A DNA stretch of 64,000 nucleotides from Hippophae tibetana (GCA_037013495.1 CM072808.1:6921319-6985318); one strand, 5' to 3'. Positions 43,501 through 54,465 are shown, counted from the first letter of the stretch. Made by a program: numbers and translations. The notes: generated by a model from the sequence alone, not told the origin.

Positions 43501-46500
43501 CAATCAATCTCTCTTATTGAAAAAATATTGAGTAGAAAAAAAGAACGGAGATGTTGTTAACATTTTCAAAAACAAAAAAACATTTGGTAAAAAAAAGTAA
43601 CAACTTTCAAAGGAGATAACTTTTTACTCGGGTATCGAAACGAATATTATAATTTATTAAATGGAAGCTCGTATCAAATTACACAATATGCATTGGTCTC
43701 GTAAGAAAAAAATCGTTTTTGTACCCAAATAACATCGTTTACATCACTTATTTTGTGTTTATAGATTTTGACGCACCATTTTCATTTTACTTACTTCGGG
43801 TTTAATTCAAGAGATCTATAAAGGAGATATTGGTGTCGACCTAAGGTTTTCTTTATTTATATTTTCAATCAATCTCTATTATTCCAAAAAAAAATAGAGA
43901 AGAGAAAAAGAAGAGGAATGTTGTTCAAATTTTCAAAATCAAAAACACATCTGGTAAATATGAGTTACAACTTTCAACGGGGATAACTTTTGACTAGGGT
44001 ATCGAAACGAATATTATAATATATCAAATTAAAGCTCGTATCAAATTAAACAATATGCATTTTCCTCAAAAGGAAAATCATTTTTGTACCCAAATAACAT
44101 CGTTTACATCACTTAGGTACTATTTAAAGTTTTTGACGCAATATTTTCATTTTACTTACGTCCGGTTTATTCCAATAGACCTATAAAGGAGATATTGGAG
44201 CCGATCTAGGTTTGTTTTTTTATATTTTCAATCAATCTCTCTTATTGAAAAAAATATTGAGTAGAAAAAAAGAACGGAGATGTTGTTAACATTTTCAAAA
44301 ACAAAAAAACATTTGGTAAATAACTGTAAAAACTTTCAAAGGAGATAACTTTTTACTCGGGTATCGAAACGAATATTATAATTTATGAAATGGAAGCTCG
44401 TATCAAATTACACAATATGCATTGGTCTCGTAAGAAAAAAATCGTTTTTGTACCCAAATAACATCGTTTACATCACTTATTTTGTGTTTAAAGATTTTGA
44501 CGCACCATTTTCATTTTACTTACTTCCGGTTTAATTCAAGAGAGCTATAAAGGAGATATTGGTGCCGACCTAAGATTTTCTTTATTTATATTTTCAATCA
44601 ATCTCTATTATTCCAAAAAAAAAATAGAGAAGAGAAAAAGAAGAGGAATGTTGTTCAAATTTTCAAAATCAAAAACACATTTGGTAAATATGAGTTACAA
44701 TTTTCAACGGAGATAACTTTTGACTGGGGTATCGAAACGAATATTATAATATATCAAATAAATGCTCGTATCAAATTAAACAATATGCATTTTCCTCGAA
44801 AGGAAAATCATTTTTGTACCCAAATAACATCGTTTACATCACTTATTTACTGTTTAAAGTTTTTGACGCACTATTTTGATTTTACTTAAGTCCGGTATAA
44901 TTCAATAGAACTATAAAGGAGATATTGGAGCGGATCTAGGTTTTTTTTTTATATTTTCAATCAATCTCTCTTATTGAAAAAATATTGAGTAGAAAAAAAG
45001 AACGGAGATGTCGTTAACATTTTCAAAAACAAAACAATATTTGGTAAATAAGTGTAAAAACTTCCAAAGGAGATAACTTTTTACTCAGGTATCGAAACGA
45101 ATATTATAATTTATTAAATGGAAGCTCGTATCAAATTACACAATATGCATTGGTCATGCAAGAAAAAAATCGTTTTTGTACCCAAATAACATCGTTTACA
45201 TCATTTATTTATTGTTTAAAGTTTTTGACGTAGCATTTTTATTTTACTTACTTCACGTTTAATTTAATAGAGCTATAAAAGAGATATTGGTGCATCCCTA
45301 GGTTTGTTTATTTATATTTTCAATCAATCTCTCTTATTGAAAAAAATAGAGAAGAGAAAAAGAAAATGAATGTTGTTCACATTTTCAAAATAGAAAACAC
45401 ATTTGGTAAATATAAGTTACAACTTTCAACGGAGATAACTTTTGACTGGGGTATCGAAACGAATATTATAATATATCAAATTAAAGCTCGTATCAAATTA
45501 AAAAATATGCATTTTCCTCAAAAGGAAAATCATTTTTGTACCCAAATAACTTCGTTTACATCACTTATTTACTGTTTAAAGTTTTTGACGCACCATTTTC
45601 ATTTTACTTACGTCCGGTTTAATTCAATAGAGATATAAAGGAGATATTGGTGCCGATCAAGCTTTGTTTTTTATATTTTCAATCAATCTCTCTTATTGAA
45701 AAAATATTGAGTAGAAAAAAAGAACGGAGATGTTGTTAACATTTTCAAAAACAAAAAAACATTTGGTAAAAAAAAGTAACAACTTTCAAAGGAGATAACT
45801 TTTTACTCGGGTATCGAAACGAATATTATAATTTATTAAATGGAAGCTCGTATCAAATTACACAATATGCATTGGTCTCGTAAGAAAAAAATCGTTTTTG
45901 TACCCAAATAACATCGTTTACATCACTTATTTTGTGTTTATAGATTTTGACGCACCATTTTCATTTTACTTACTTCGGGTTTAATTCAAGAGATCTATAA
46001 AGGAGATATTGGTGTCGACCTAAGGTTTTCTTTATTTATATTTTCAATCAATCTCTATTATTCCAAAAAAAAATAGAGAAGAGAAAAAGAAGAGGAATGT
46101 TGTTCAAATTTTCAAAATCAAAAACACATCTGGTAAATATGAGTTACAACTTTCAACGGGGATAACTTTTGACTAGGGTATCGAAACGAATATTATAATA
46201 TATCAAATTAAAGCTCGTATCAAATTAAACAATATGCATTTTCCTCAAAAGGAAAATCATTTTTGTACCCAAATAACATCGTTTACATCACTTAGGTACT
46301 ATTTAAAGTTTTTGACGCAATATTTTCATTTTACTTACGTCCGGTTTATTCCAATAGACCTATAAAGGAGATATTGGAGCCGATCTAGGTTTGTTTTTTT
46401 ATATTTTCAATCAATCTCTCTTATTGAAAAAAATATTGAGTAGAAAAAAAGAACGGAGATGTTGTTAACATTTTCAAAAACAAAAAAACATTTGGTAAAT

Positions 46501-49500
46501 AACTGTAAAAACTTTCAAAGGAGATAACTTTTTACTCGGGTATCGAAACGAATATTATAATTTATGAAATGGAAGCTCGTATCAAATTACACAATATGCA
46601 TTGGTCTCGTAAGAAAAAAATCGTTTTTGTACCCAAATAACATCGTTTACATCACTTATTTTGTGTTTAAAGATTTTGACGCACCATTTTCATTTTACTT
46701 ACTTCCGGTTTAATTCAAGAGAGCTATAAAGGAGATATTGGTGCCGACCTAAGATTTTCTTTATTTATATTTTCAATCAATCTCTATTATTCCAAAAAAA
46801 AATAGAGAAGAGAAAAAGAAGAGGAATGTTGTTCAAATTTTCAAAATCAAAAACACATTTGGTAAATATGAGTTACAATTTTCAACGGAGATAACTTTTG
46901 ACTGGGGTATCGAAACGAATATTATAATATATCAAATAAATGCTCGTATCAAATTAAACAATATGCATTTTCCTCGAAAGGAAAATCATTTTTGTACCCA
47001 AATAACATCGTTTACATCACTTATTTACTGTTTAAAGTTTTTGACGCACTATTTTGATTTTACTTAAGTCCGGTATAATTCAATAGAACTATAAAGGAGA
47101 TATTGGAGCGGATCTAGGTTTTTTTTTTATATTTTCAATCAATCTCTCTTATTGAAAAAATATTGAGTAGAAAAAAAGAACGGAGATGTCGTTAACATTT
47201 TCAAAAACAAAACAATATTTGGTAAATAAGTGTAAAAACTTCCAAAGGAGATAACTTTTTACTCAGGTATCGAAACGAATATTATAATTTATTAAATGGA
47301 AGCTCGTATCAAATTACACAATATGCATTGGTCATGCAAGAAAAAAATCGTTTTTGTACCCAAATAACATCGTTTACATCATTTATTTATTGTTTAAAGT
47401 TTTTGACGTAGCATTTTTATTTTACTTACTTCACGTTTAATTTAATAGAGCTATAAAAGAGATATTGGTGCATCCCTAGGTTTGTTTATTTATATTTTCA
47501 ATCAATCTCTCTTATTGAAAAAAATAGAGAAGAGAAAAAGAAAATGAATGTTGTTCACATTTTCAAAATAGAAAACACATTTGGTAAATATAAGTTACAA
47601 CTTTCAACGAAGATAACTTTTGACTGGGGTATCGAAACGAATATTATAATATATCAAATTAAAGCTCGTATCAAATTAAAAAATATGCATTTTCCTCAAA
47701 AGGAAAATCATTTTTGTACCCAAATAACTTCGTTTACATCACTTATTTACTGTTTAAAGTTTTTGACGCACCATTTTCATTTTACTTACGTCCGGTTTAA
47801 TTCAATAGAGATATAAAGGAGATATTGGTGCCGATCAAGCTTTGTTTTTTATATTTTCAATCAATCTCTCTTATTGAAAAAATATTGAGTAGAAAAAAAG
47901 AACGGAGATGTTGTTAACATTTTCAAAAACAAAAAAACATTTGGTAAAAAAAAGTAACAACTTTCAAAGGAGATAACTTTTTACTCGGGTATCGAAACGA
48001 ATATTATAATTTATTAAATGGAAGCTCGTATCAAATTACACAATATGCATTGGTCTCGTAAGAAAAAAATCGTTTTTGTACCCAAATAACATCGTTTACA
48101 TCACTTATTTTGTGTTTATAGATTTTGACGCACCATTTTCATTTTACTTACTTCGGGTTTAATTCAAGAGATCTATAAAGGAGATATTGGTGTCGACCTA
48201 AGGTTTTCTTTATTTATATTTTCAATCAATCTCTATTATTCCAAAAAAAAATAGAGAAGAGAAAAAGAAGAGGAATGTTGTTCAAATTTTCAAAATCAAA
48301 AACACATCTGGTAAATATGAGTTACAACTTTCAACGGGGATAACTTTTGACTAGGGTATCGAAACGAATATTATAATATATCAAATTAAAGCTCGTATCA
48401 AATTAAACAATATGCATTTTCCTCAAAAGGAAAATCATTTTTGTACCCAAATAACATCGTTTACATCACTTAGGTACTATTTAAAGTTTTTGACGCAATA
48501 TTTTCATTTTACTTACGTCCGGTTTATTCCAATAGACCTATAAAGGAGATATTGGAGCCGATCTAGGTTTGTTTTTTTATATTTTCAATCAATCTCTCTT
48601 ATTGAAAAAAATATTGAGTAGAAAAAAAGAACGGAGATGTTGTTAACATTTTCAAAAACAAAAAAACATTTGGTAAATAACTGTAAAAACTTTCAAAGGA
48701 GATAACTTTTTACTCGGGTATCGAAACGAATATTATAATTTATGAAATGGAAGCTCGTATCAAATTACACAATATGCATTGGTCTCGTAAGAAAAAAATC
48801 GTTTTTGTACCCAAATAACATCGTTTACATCACTTATTTTGTGTTTAAAGATTTTGACGCACCATTTTCATTTTACTTACTTCCGGTTTAATTCAAGAGA
48901 GCTATAAAGGAGATATTGGTGCCGACCTAAGATTTTCTTTATTTATATTTTCAATCAATCTCTATTATTCCAAAAAAAAATAGAGAAGAGAAAAAGAAGA
49001 GGAATGTTGTTCAAATTTTCAAAATCAAAAACACATTTGGTAAATATGAGTTACAATTTTCAACGGAGATAACTTTTGACTGGGGTATCGAAACGAATAT
49101 TATAATATATCAAATAAATGCTCGTATCAAATTAAACAATATGCATTTTCCTCGAAAGGAAAATCATTTTTGTACCCAAATAACATCGTTTACATCACTT
49201 ATTTACTGTTTAAAGTTTTTGACGCACTATTTTGATTTTACTTAAGTCCAGTTTAATTCAATAGAACTATAAAGGAGATATTGGAGCCGATCTAGGTTTT
49301 TTTTTTATATTTTCAATCAATCTCTCTTATTGAAAAAATATTGAGTAGAAAAAAAGAACGGAGATGTCGTTAACATTTTCAAAAACAAAAAAATATTTGG
49401 TAAATAAGTGTAAAAACTTCCAAAGGAGATAACGTTTTACTCGGGTATCGAAACGAATATTATAATTTATTAAATGGAAGCTCGTATCAAATTACACAAT

Positions 49501-51679
49501 ATGCATTGGTCATGTAAGAAAAAAATCGTTTTTGTACCCAAATAACATTGTTTACATCATTTATTTATTGTTTAAAGTTTTTGACGTAGCATTTTTATTT
49601 TACTTACTTCACGTTTAATTTAATAGAGCTATAAAAGAGATATTGGTGCCGACCTAGGTTTGTTTATTTATATTTTCAATCAATCTCTCTTATTGAAAAA
49701 AATAGAGAAGAGAAAAAGAAAATGAATGTTGTTCACATTTTCAAAATAGAAAACACATTTGGTAAATATGAGTTACAACTTTCAACGGAGATAACTTTTG
49801 ACTGGGGTATCGAAACCAATATTATAATATATCAAATTAAAGCTTGTATCAAATTAAAAAATATGCATTTTCCTCGAAAGGAAAATCATTTTTGTACCCA
49901 AATAACATCGTTTACATCACTTATTTACTGTTTAAAGTTTTTGCAGCACCATTTTCATTTTACTTACTTCCGGTTTAATTCAATAGAGCTATAAAGGAGA
50001 TATTGGTGCCGATCAAGGTTTGTTTTTTATATTTTCAATCAATCTCTCTTATTGAAAAAATATTGAGTAGAAAAAAAGAACGGAGATGTTGTTAACATTT
50101 TCAAAAACAAAAACATATTTGGTAAAAAAAAGTAACAACTTTCAACGGAGATAACTTTTTACTCTTGTATCGAAACTAATATTATAATTTATTAAATGGA
50201 AGCTCGTATCAAATTACACAATATGCATTGGTCTCGTAAGAAAAAAATCGTTTTTGTACCCAAATAACATCGTTTACATCACTTATTTTTTGTTTATAGA
50301 TTTTGACGCACCATTTTCATTTTACTTACTTCTGGTTTAATTCAAGAGAGCTATAAAGGAGATATTGGTGTCGACCTAAGGTTTTCTTTATTTATATTTT
50401 CAATCAATCTCTATTATTCCAAAAAAAATAGAGAAGAGAAAAAGAAGAGGAATGTTGTTCAAATTTTCAAAATCAAAAACACATTTGGTAAATATGACTT
50501 ACAACTTTCAACGGAGATAACTTTTGACTAGGGTATCGAAACGAATATTATAATATATCAAATTAAAGCTCGTATCAAATTAAACAATATGCATTTTCCT
50601 CAAAAGGAAAATCATTTTTGTACCCAAATAACATCGTTTACATCACTTAGTTACTATTTAAAGTTTTTGACGCAATATTTTCATTTTACTTACGTCCGGT
50701 TTATTCCAATAGACCTATAAAGGAGATATTGGAGCCGATCTAGGTTTGTTTTTTTATATTTTCAATCAATCTCTCTTATTAAAAAAAATATTGAGTAGAA
50801 AAAAAGAACGGAGATGTTGTTAACATTTTCAAAAACAAAAAAAAATTTGGTAAATAAGTGTAAAAACTTTCAAAGGAGATAACTTTTTACTCGGGTATCG
50901 AAACGAATATTATAATTTATGAAATGGAAGCTCGTATCAAATTACACAATATGCATTGGTCTCGTAAGAAAAAAATCGTTTTTGTACCCAAATAACATCG
51001 TTTACATCACTTATTTTGTGTTTAAAGATTTTGACGCACCATTTTCATTTTACTTACTTCCGGTTTAATTCAAGAGAGCTATAAAGGAGATATTGGTGCC
51101 GACCTAAGGTTTTCTTTATTTATATTTTCAATCAATCTCTATTATTCCAAAAAAAAAAATAGAGAAGAGAAAAAGAAGAGGAATGTTGTTCAAATTTTCA
51201 AAATCAAAAAATATGAGTTACAATTTTCAACGGAGATAACTTTTGACTGGGGTATCGAAACGAATATTATAATATATCAAATAAATGCTCGTATCAAATT
51301 AAACAATATGCATTTTCCTCGAAAGGAAAATCATTTTTGTACCCAAATAACATCGTTTACATCACTTATTTACTGTTTAAAGTTTTTGACGCACTATTTT
51401 GATTTTACTTAAGTCCGGTTTAATTCAATAGAACGATAAAGGAGATATTGGAGCCGATCTAGGTTTTTTTTTATATTTTCAATCAATCTCTCTTATTGAA
51501 AAAATATTGAGTAGAAAAAAGGAACGGAGATGTCGTTAACATTTTCAAAAACAAAAAAATATTTGGTAAATAAGTGTAAAAACTTCCAAAGGAGATAACT
51601 TTTTACTCGGGTATCGAAACGAATATTATAATTTATTAAATGGAAGCTCGTATCAAATTACACAATATGCATTGGTCAT
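31586..51679. repeat. ~2,178-bp hexamer HOR, about nine copies, last one cut
   Basis: A-unit ATGs that open each hexamer lie at 31,586, 33,762, 35,936, 38,829, 41,011, 43,187, 45,366, 47,544 and 49,722. The steps are 2,174-2,182 bp, except one of 2,893 bp where a dimer has been added. The six units are A, B, A' (GACTAGGG), B, A' (CAAATAAATGCTC) and B (GATGTCGTTAAC with TTGACGTAGC). Units from 43.2, 45.4 and 47.5 kb are almost identical and share GTGCATCCCTAGG; the 35.9-kb unit is close to them. The 41.0- and 49.7-kb units share ACTCTTGTAT. The final unit stops at 51,679, inside a B monomer, where the retrotransposon begins. Confidence 0.92.
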
Positions 51680-51975
51680 TGATGAGTGCTCAAAAAGCAC
51701 TAAAATAACCATGATTTTATGTACTGTAATTGATTAAAAATACATATATTTATATGTTTTATCATATATTTATATAAATTTGTCTTTTTCGGAATCACGG
51801 GAATTTTTATTGTTTTTCAGGTATTTTGGCTTAAAAACGCAATGTAAAGACTTAAAGAGGAATATTTGAAGCAATACATCACAAATATATCAATAAATAA
51901 GTGAGAAAAGGTCAACAAACATGGAAAAATCGGACGAAATGGGTCGAAAAGGTCAAAAATGTCAAAAAGACGGAA

Positions 51976-52200
51976 ATCGCGCGTCGCAGCCCGGCCGTGC
52001 GCGCAGCCCAGCGCCCCAGCGCCCAGCCGCGCGCGCCCCAGCGCGCCCCAGTGCCCCATCCCGCGCGCGCTGGCATGCCCAGCTGCGCGCAACGCAGCGC
52101 GCTGGCACTGTTCACGCGCGCCGAGCTGCGCGCAGCGCCCAGCAGCCGCCCATCCGCGCGCCCAACGCGTTTTCGCCCCATTTTTCACGTGCAGCCGCCC
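51976..52200. other. GC- and CpG-rich block in U3
   Basis: About 225 bp made almost only of G and C, inside an element and satellite that are strongly AT-rich. It is built of imperfect repeats of GCGCCCCAGC, GCGCGCTGGCA (near 52,065 and 52,097) and AGCTGCGCGCA (near 52,081 and 52,124). The 3' LTR carries it with one substitution at its edge. Dense CpG and CHG sites make it an obvious methylation target. Overlapping open frames on both strands come from the lack of AT-rich stop codons and are not taken as genes. Confidence 0.9.
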
Positions 52201-52320
52201 CTGTGACGTCATGCTGACGTCATTGATGACATCAGCAAGTCCAATACGCGTTTTTACATTTTTTAATATTTTTTTAACATTTTTTTACTCATTTTTTCTC
52301 TCCATCCTCACCTATAAATA
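52144..52320 (+). promoter_or_regulatory. U3 core promoter with GCC-boxes, G-box, TGACGTCA sites and TATA
   Basis: Visible in order: AGCCGCC (GCC-box, ERF type) at 52,144-52,150; CACGTG (G-box) at 52,186-52,191; AGCCGCC at 52,193-52,199; TGACGTCA palindromes at 52,204-52,211 and 52,215-52,222; TGACATCA at 52,227-52,234; and TATAAATA at 52,313-52,320. The three TGAC sites start 11 and 12 bp apart, close to the 12-bp spacing of the plant as-1 element bound by TGA-type bZIP factors. They sit about 80-110 bp before the TATA box. Binding is inferred from motifs only. Confidence 0.7.
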
Positions 52321-52339
52321 CCCCCCTTCCATTCACTTC

Positions 52340-52500
52340 AAATCACACCTTCAAAAACTCACTTCTCTCTTCTTTCTTTCTCTCATTTCTTAGTTTTTAG
52401 TTTCTCTTAGTTTCTTTCTAAGTTTCTAAGCTTTTCTTAGTTTTTCTCTTAGTTTTTAGTTCAATTCTCTTAGGTTTAGAGTTCTTCTCTTTTTGAGAGG
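52340..52500 (+). other. Pyrimidine-rich transcript start region
   Basis: Downstream of the TATA box the strand is almost purely T and C, with repeated TTCTTAGTTT-like words (about eight between 52,384 and 52,460). Transcription probably starts around 52,345, at the head of this tract. It is probably part of R and the 5' untranslated leader. Confidence 0.5.
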
Positions 52501-53087
52501 AACTTGTAATGTTTTTGTAATAATTTAGATTTTTGATTCAATATATGGAAGTGCAAATTCCGCTCGGAGGTTTTCTAGCAACGGGAATAGCGTCGAAGTT
52601 CTGTAAGGATTTTATTTTCTTTACAGTTATTTTTATGCTTTATTCTTACATGTTATATTCAACTTGTCTGTGGTTAAATTTAACTATGCTAGCTGTTTAG
52701 TAAAAATGATGTAATAACGACATTGTTATGCTTGCGAAATATTAAATAGGTAAAAATCTTTAAAATGAATTGATTTTGTTTTTTATTCAAGATTTTATAT
52801 TAAGAATGTTAGAGAGAAATATATTATTTTTCATTACAAACTTAAACCCGAAAATTAGATTTTAAGGTTTAGTTATCCGGTCTAATTTAGAGTAGTGCTC
52901 TTTTATTTGTTGGTACAATCGCCCGGTAGTTAGAGTGAAACTCTATTTCAAAAGTTTTTATAAGAATTATTATGTGAAAATGTATTGACAACATGTTTTC
53001 AATAGTGGTTTTAAAACTTGAAAGTTAGTACTCGGATAATTAAATTCTTAAGTTTAATTTGGACACCTTGAATAATGTTTAAATTGT

Positions 53088-53240
53088 CTAACCCCACCAA
53101 AGGTGGCATTTAAATGGTTCATTTTCAATCTCTTAGAAAAAGGAATTAATTTAATTAAGCATATTAGTTATCAACCCCACCCATAGGTGTTAATTGATTT
53201 GTTTAGTTAACAAAGAATATCTAACCCCACCAAAGGTGGT
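53088..53240 (+). repeat. Three short CCCCACC..GGTG hairpin repeats in the LTR
   Basis: CTAACCCCACCAAAGGTGG occurs at 53,088-53,106 and again at 53,221-53,239. A diverged copy, CAACCCCACCCATAGGTGTT, lies at about 53,172-53,191. The two good copies each form CCACC-AAA-GGTGG, a 5-bp stem with a 3-base loop. The function is unknown; they fall in the transcribed part of the LTR. Confidence 0.65.
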
Positions 53241-53731
53241 ATTTATATAAAAAAGAGAGAATCAATAAAATGTCAATTTATATCTTTAATAACCTAGTTA
53301 ATATGAGCAAGCATAATTAATTTAGTTATTATATCCATAAATACTCCGCTAATATAAATGATAAAAATTTGCATGAACATTTATTGAATCCGTATATATG
53401 TTTATTTCTAGATAATTATTTGAATTTGTATCTATGTTTATTTTTATGATTTTAGATTATATTTAATTAATCTGTATATATGTTTTATTTTATGTTATTA
53501 GATTAGGAACACAAAAACCAAACTATCGTGACAGGATGTTTAGGATTTAATTTCGTTTTTAAAAGGTTGAATAATAAGTTAAAAACCACATACATTCCTT
53601 CCTTAGATCGACCTTGGGAGTATACTTATCATTTTCTACGAAATGATTCGTGCACTTGCGAGAGTTTTATAAATATTAAAACCAAAGTATTTGCGGGAAT
53701 CGGCGATGCCGGTTTTCGTTCATCAAGTTTT

Positions 53732-53749
53732 TGGCGCCGTTGCCGGGGA
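53732..53749 (+). other. Primer-binding site for tRNA-Asp
   Basis: TGGCGCCGTTGCCGGGGA is complementary over 18 bases to the 3' end of plant tRNA-Asp(GUC), including the CCA tail. It lies six bases after the LTR end, as required for minus-strand priming. Use of tRNA-Asp is characteristic of the Athila lineage; Tat/Ogre elements usually use tRNA-Arg. The tRNA sequence is from general knowledge, not from this window. Confidence 0.9.
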
Positions 53750-53849
53750 AGGAATAGCGTTTTTAAATTATTTATCAAAATTTTAAAAACATTTTTGTGC
53801 TGTAAATAATTGTGATATTTTAATAATAATCAAATTTCAAAATTCATAA

Positions 53850-54116
53850 TAAATAAAAAAAAAATAAAAAATAAAAAAATAAAAAATAAAAAATAAAAAA
53901 ATAAAAAATAAAAAAAATAATAATTTTTTTTTTTTTTTTGTAAAATAATTTAGAAATTTGAAATTTGAAGTAAAAAAAAATTTACCGTTCATAAATAGTA
54001 AAAAAAAAAAAAAAAACAAAACAAAGAAAAAAAAAAAAAATTCAAAATTCAAAATATAAAAAATTTTAAGTTAATAAGAAATAATATAGCGTGAATAGTA
54101 AAATAAAATTACCGTT

Positions 54117-54165
<49 letters not shown>

Positions 54166-54241
54166 AAAACTTAAATTTCAAAAAAAAGTTTTAAGTTAAT
54201 AAGACATTATATAGCGTGAATAGTAAAATAAAATTACCGTT

Positions 54242-54283
<42 letters not shown>
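53850..54283 (+). repeat. A-rich leader with ~125-bp tandem repeats ending in long A-runs
   Basis: The leader starts with AAAAAATAAAA-type sequence and a T-run. Then comes a unit holding TTTTAAGTTAATAAGA, ATATAGCGTGAATAGTA and ATTACCGTTCATA, ending in pure A. Two clear copies begin at 54,064 and 54,189, ending in A-runs of 41 (54,120-54,160) and 39 (54,245-54,283). A partial older copy has TTTACCGTTCATA at 53,981-53,993. No gene is visible between the PBS and 54,648. Confidence 0.8.
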
Positions 54284-54284
<1 letters not shown>

Positions 54285-54345
54285 ATTACTTGAATTTATA
54301 CCTAATTAACTAAATAACATAAAAAGTAAAAATCTAAGGGAGTTC

Positions 54346-54465
54346 TGTCTAGGAGACTAGTTCTTGGAAGCCTTTGTGCCACTAGTCTTTCCTGGGAACG
54401 TTGCTCTGGCTAGGAGAATGGTATTTAAGGTGCCGTTTGCACCACCATTCTTTCCTGGGAGCACT
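54346..54465 (+). other. Tandem hairpins in the gag leader
   Basis: Two ~59-bp units share CTAGGAGA at the left and TTTCCTGGGA at the right. Unit 1 pairs GACTAGT (54,355-54,361) with ACTAGTC (54,381-54,387). Unit 2 pairs GAATGGT (54,416-54,422) with ACCATTC (54,444-54,450), and inside it GGTGC (54,429-54,433) with GCACC (54,439-54,443). The arms differ between units but stay complementary. The place, between PBS and gag, is where retroelements carry dimerisation and packaging signals; that role is inferred. Confidence 0.7.

Larger units (their letters stand above)
1..51679. repeat. AT-rich satellite array, ~361-bp monomers in A/B dimers
   Basis: Every part of this interval is a variant of one ~361-bp unit, about 143 units in the same orientation. 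Form A has the tract GAAACGAATATTATAATATA, then TTTTCCTCGAAAGG. Form B has TTTATTAAATGGAAGC, then GCATTGGTCTCGCAAG or GTCATGCAAG, and a TATTGAGTAGAAAAAAAGAA entry. A third form, A', resembles A but is entered through CTATTATTCC and GAGGAATGTTG. Forms share blocks such as GTACCCAAATAACATCGTTT and CTATAAAGGAGATATTGG. A or A' usually alternates with B, giving a 722-726-bp dimer. The unit is about two nucleosome repeats long, but I see no internal 180-bp repeat. The array runs off the left edge and is cut on the right by a retrotransposon. Whether it is centromeric, pericentromeric or subtelomeric cannot be decided here. I recognise no published satellite family. Confidence 0.97.
51680..53725 (+). 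repeat. 5' LTR, 2,046 bp
   Basis: The left end is fixed by the switch from satellite to sequence shared with 63,425 onward. The right end is inferred from the terminal inverted repeat TGATG...CATCA and a PBS six bases further on. A 6-bp-stem hairpin AGTGCT-CAAAA-AGCACT lies just inside the left end (51,685-51,701). U3 is AT-rich, then strongly GC-rich (about 51,976-52,200), then carries the promoter. The inferred transcript start is about 30 bp past the TATA box. The rest is AT-rich; AATAAA at 53,264-53,269 is a possible poly(A) signal, but R cannot be delimited. The bases before the LTR, GTCAT (51,675-51,679), are the expected 5-bp target duplication. Confidence 0.92.

Noticed and set aside
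1-49994. About 25-30 open frames of 79-111 codons in A monomers (start MNVVHIFKIENTFG)
   Set aside because: They are the same satellite segment repeated. Differences between copies are mostly amino-acid changing and several copies carry stops (for example near 14,740 and 29,660) or frameshifts (38,829). Similarity comes from array homogenisation, not selection on a protein.
1-51679. AAGGAGATAT before ATTGGTG in each monomer looks like a bacterial ribosome-binding site
   Set aside because: The context is a plant satellite; the word is fixed by repetition and precedes no conserved frame.
1-51679. Regularly spaced repeats suggest CRISPR
   Set aside because: The units are ~361-bp head-to-tail satellites without unique spacers or cas genes.
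1-51679. CENP-B box
   Set aside because: ACTCGGGTATCGAAACG in B monomers has CGGG, but the TTCG core at the required spacing is missing.
51817-52393. Open frames of 89-144 codons on both strands in the GC-rich U3 block (also 63,562-63,962)
   Set aside because: Overlapping frames on both strands with Ala/Arg/Pro-rich low-complexity products arise because GC-rich DNA lacks stop codons.
53528-53809. 93-codon frame at the LTR end
   Set aside because: It spans the LTR end and the primer-binding site, so it is an accidental frame.
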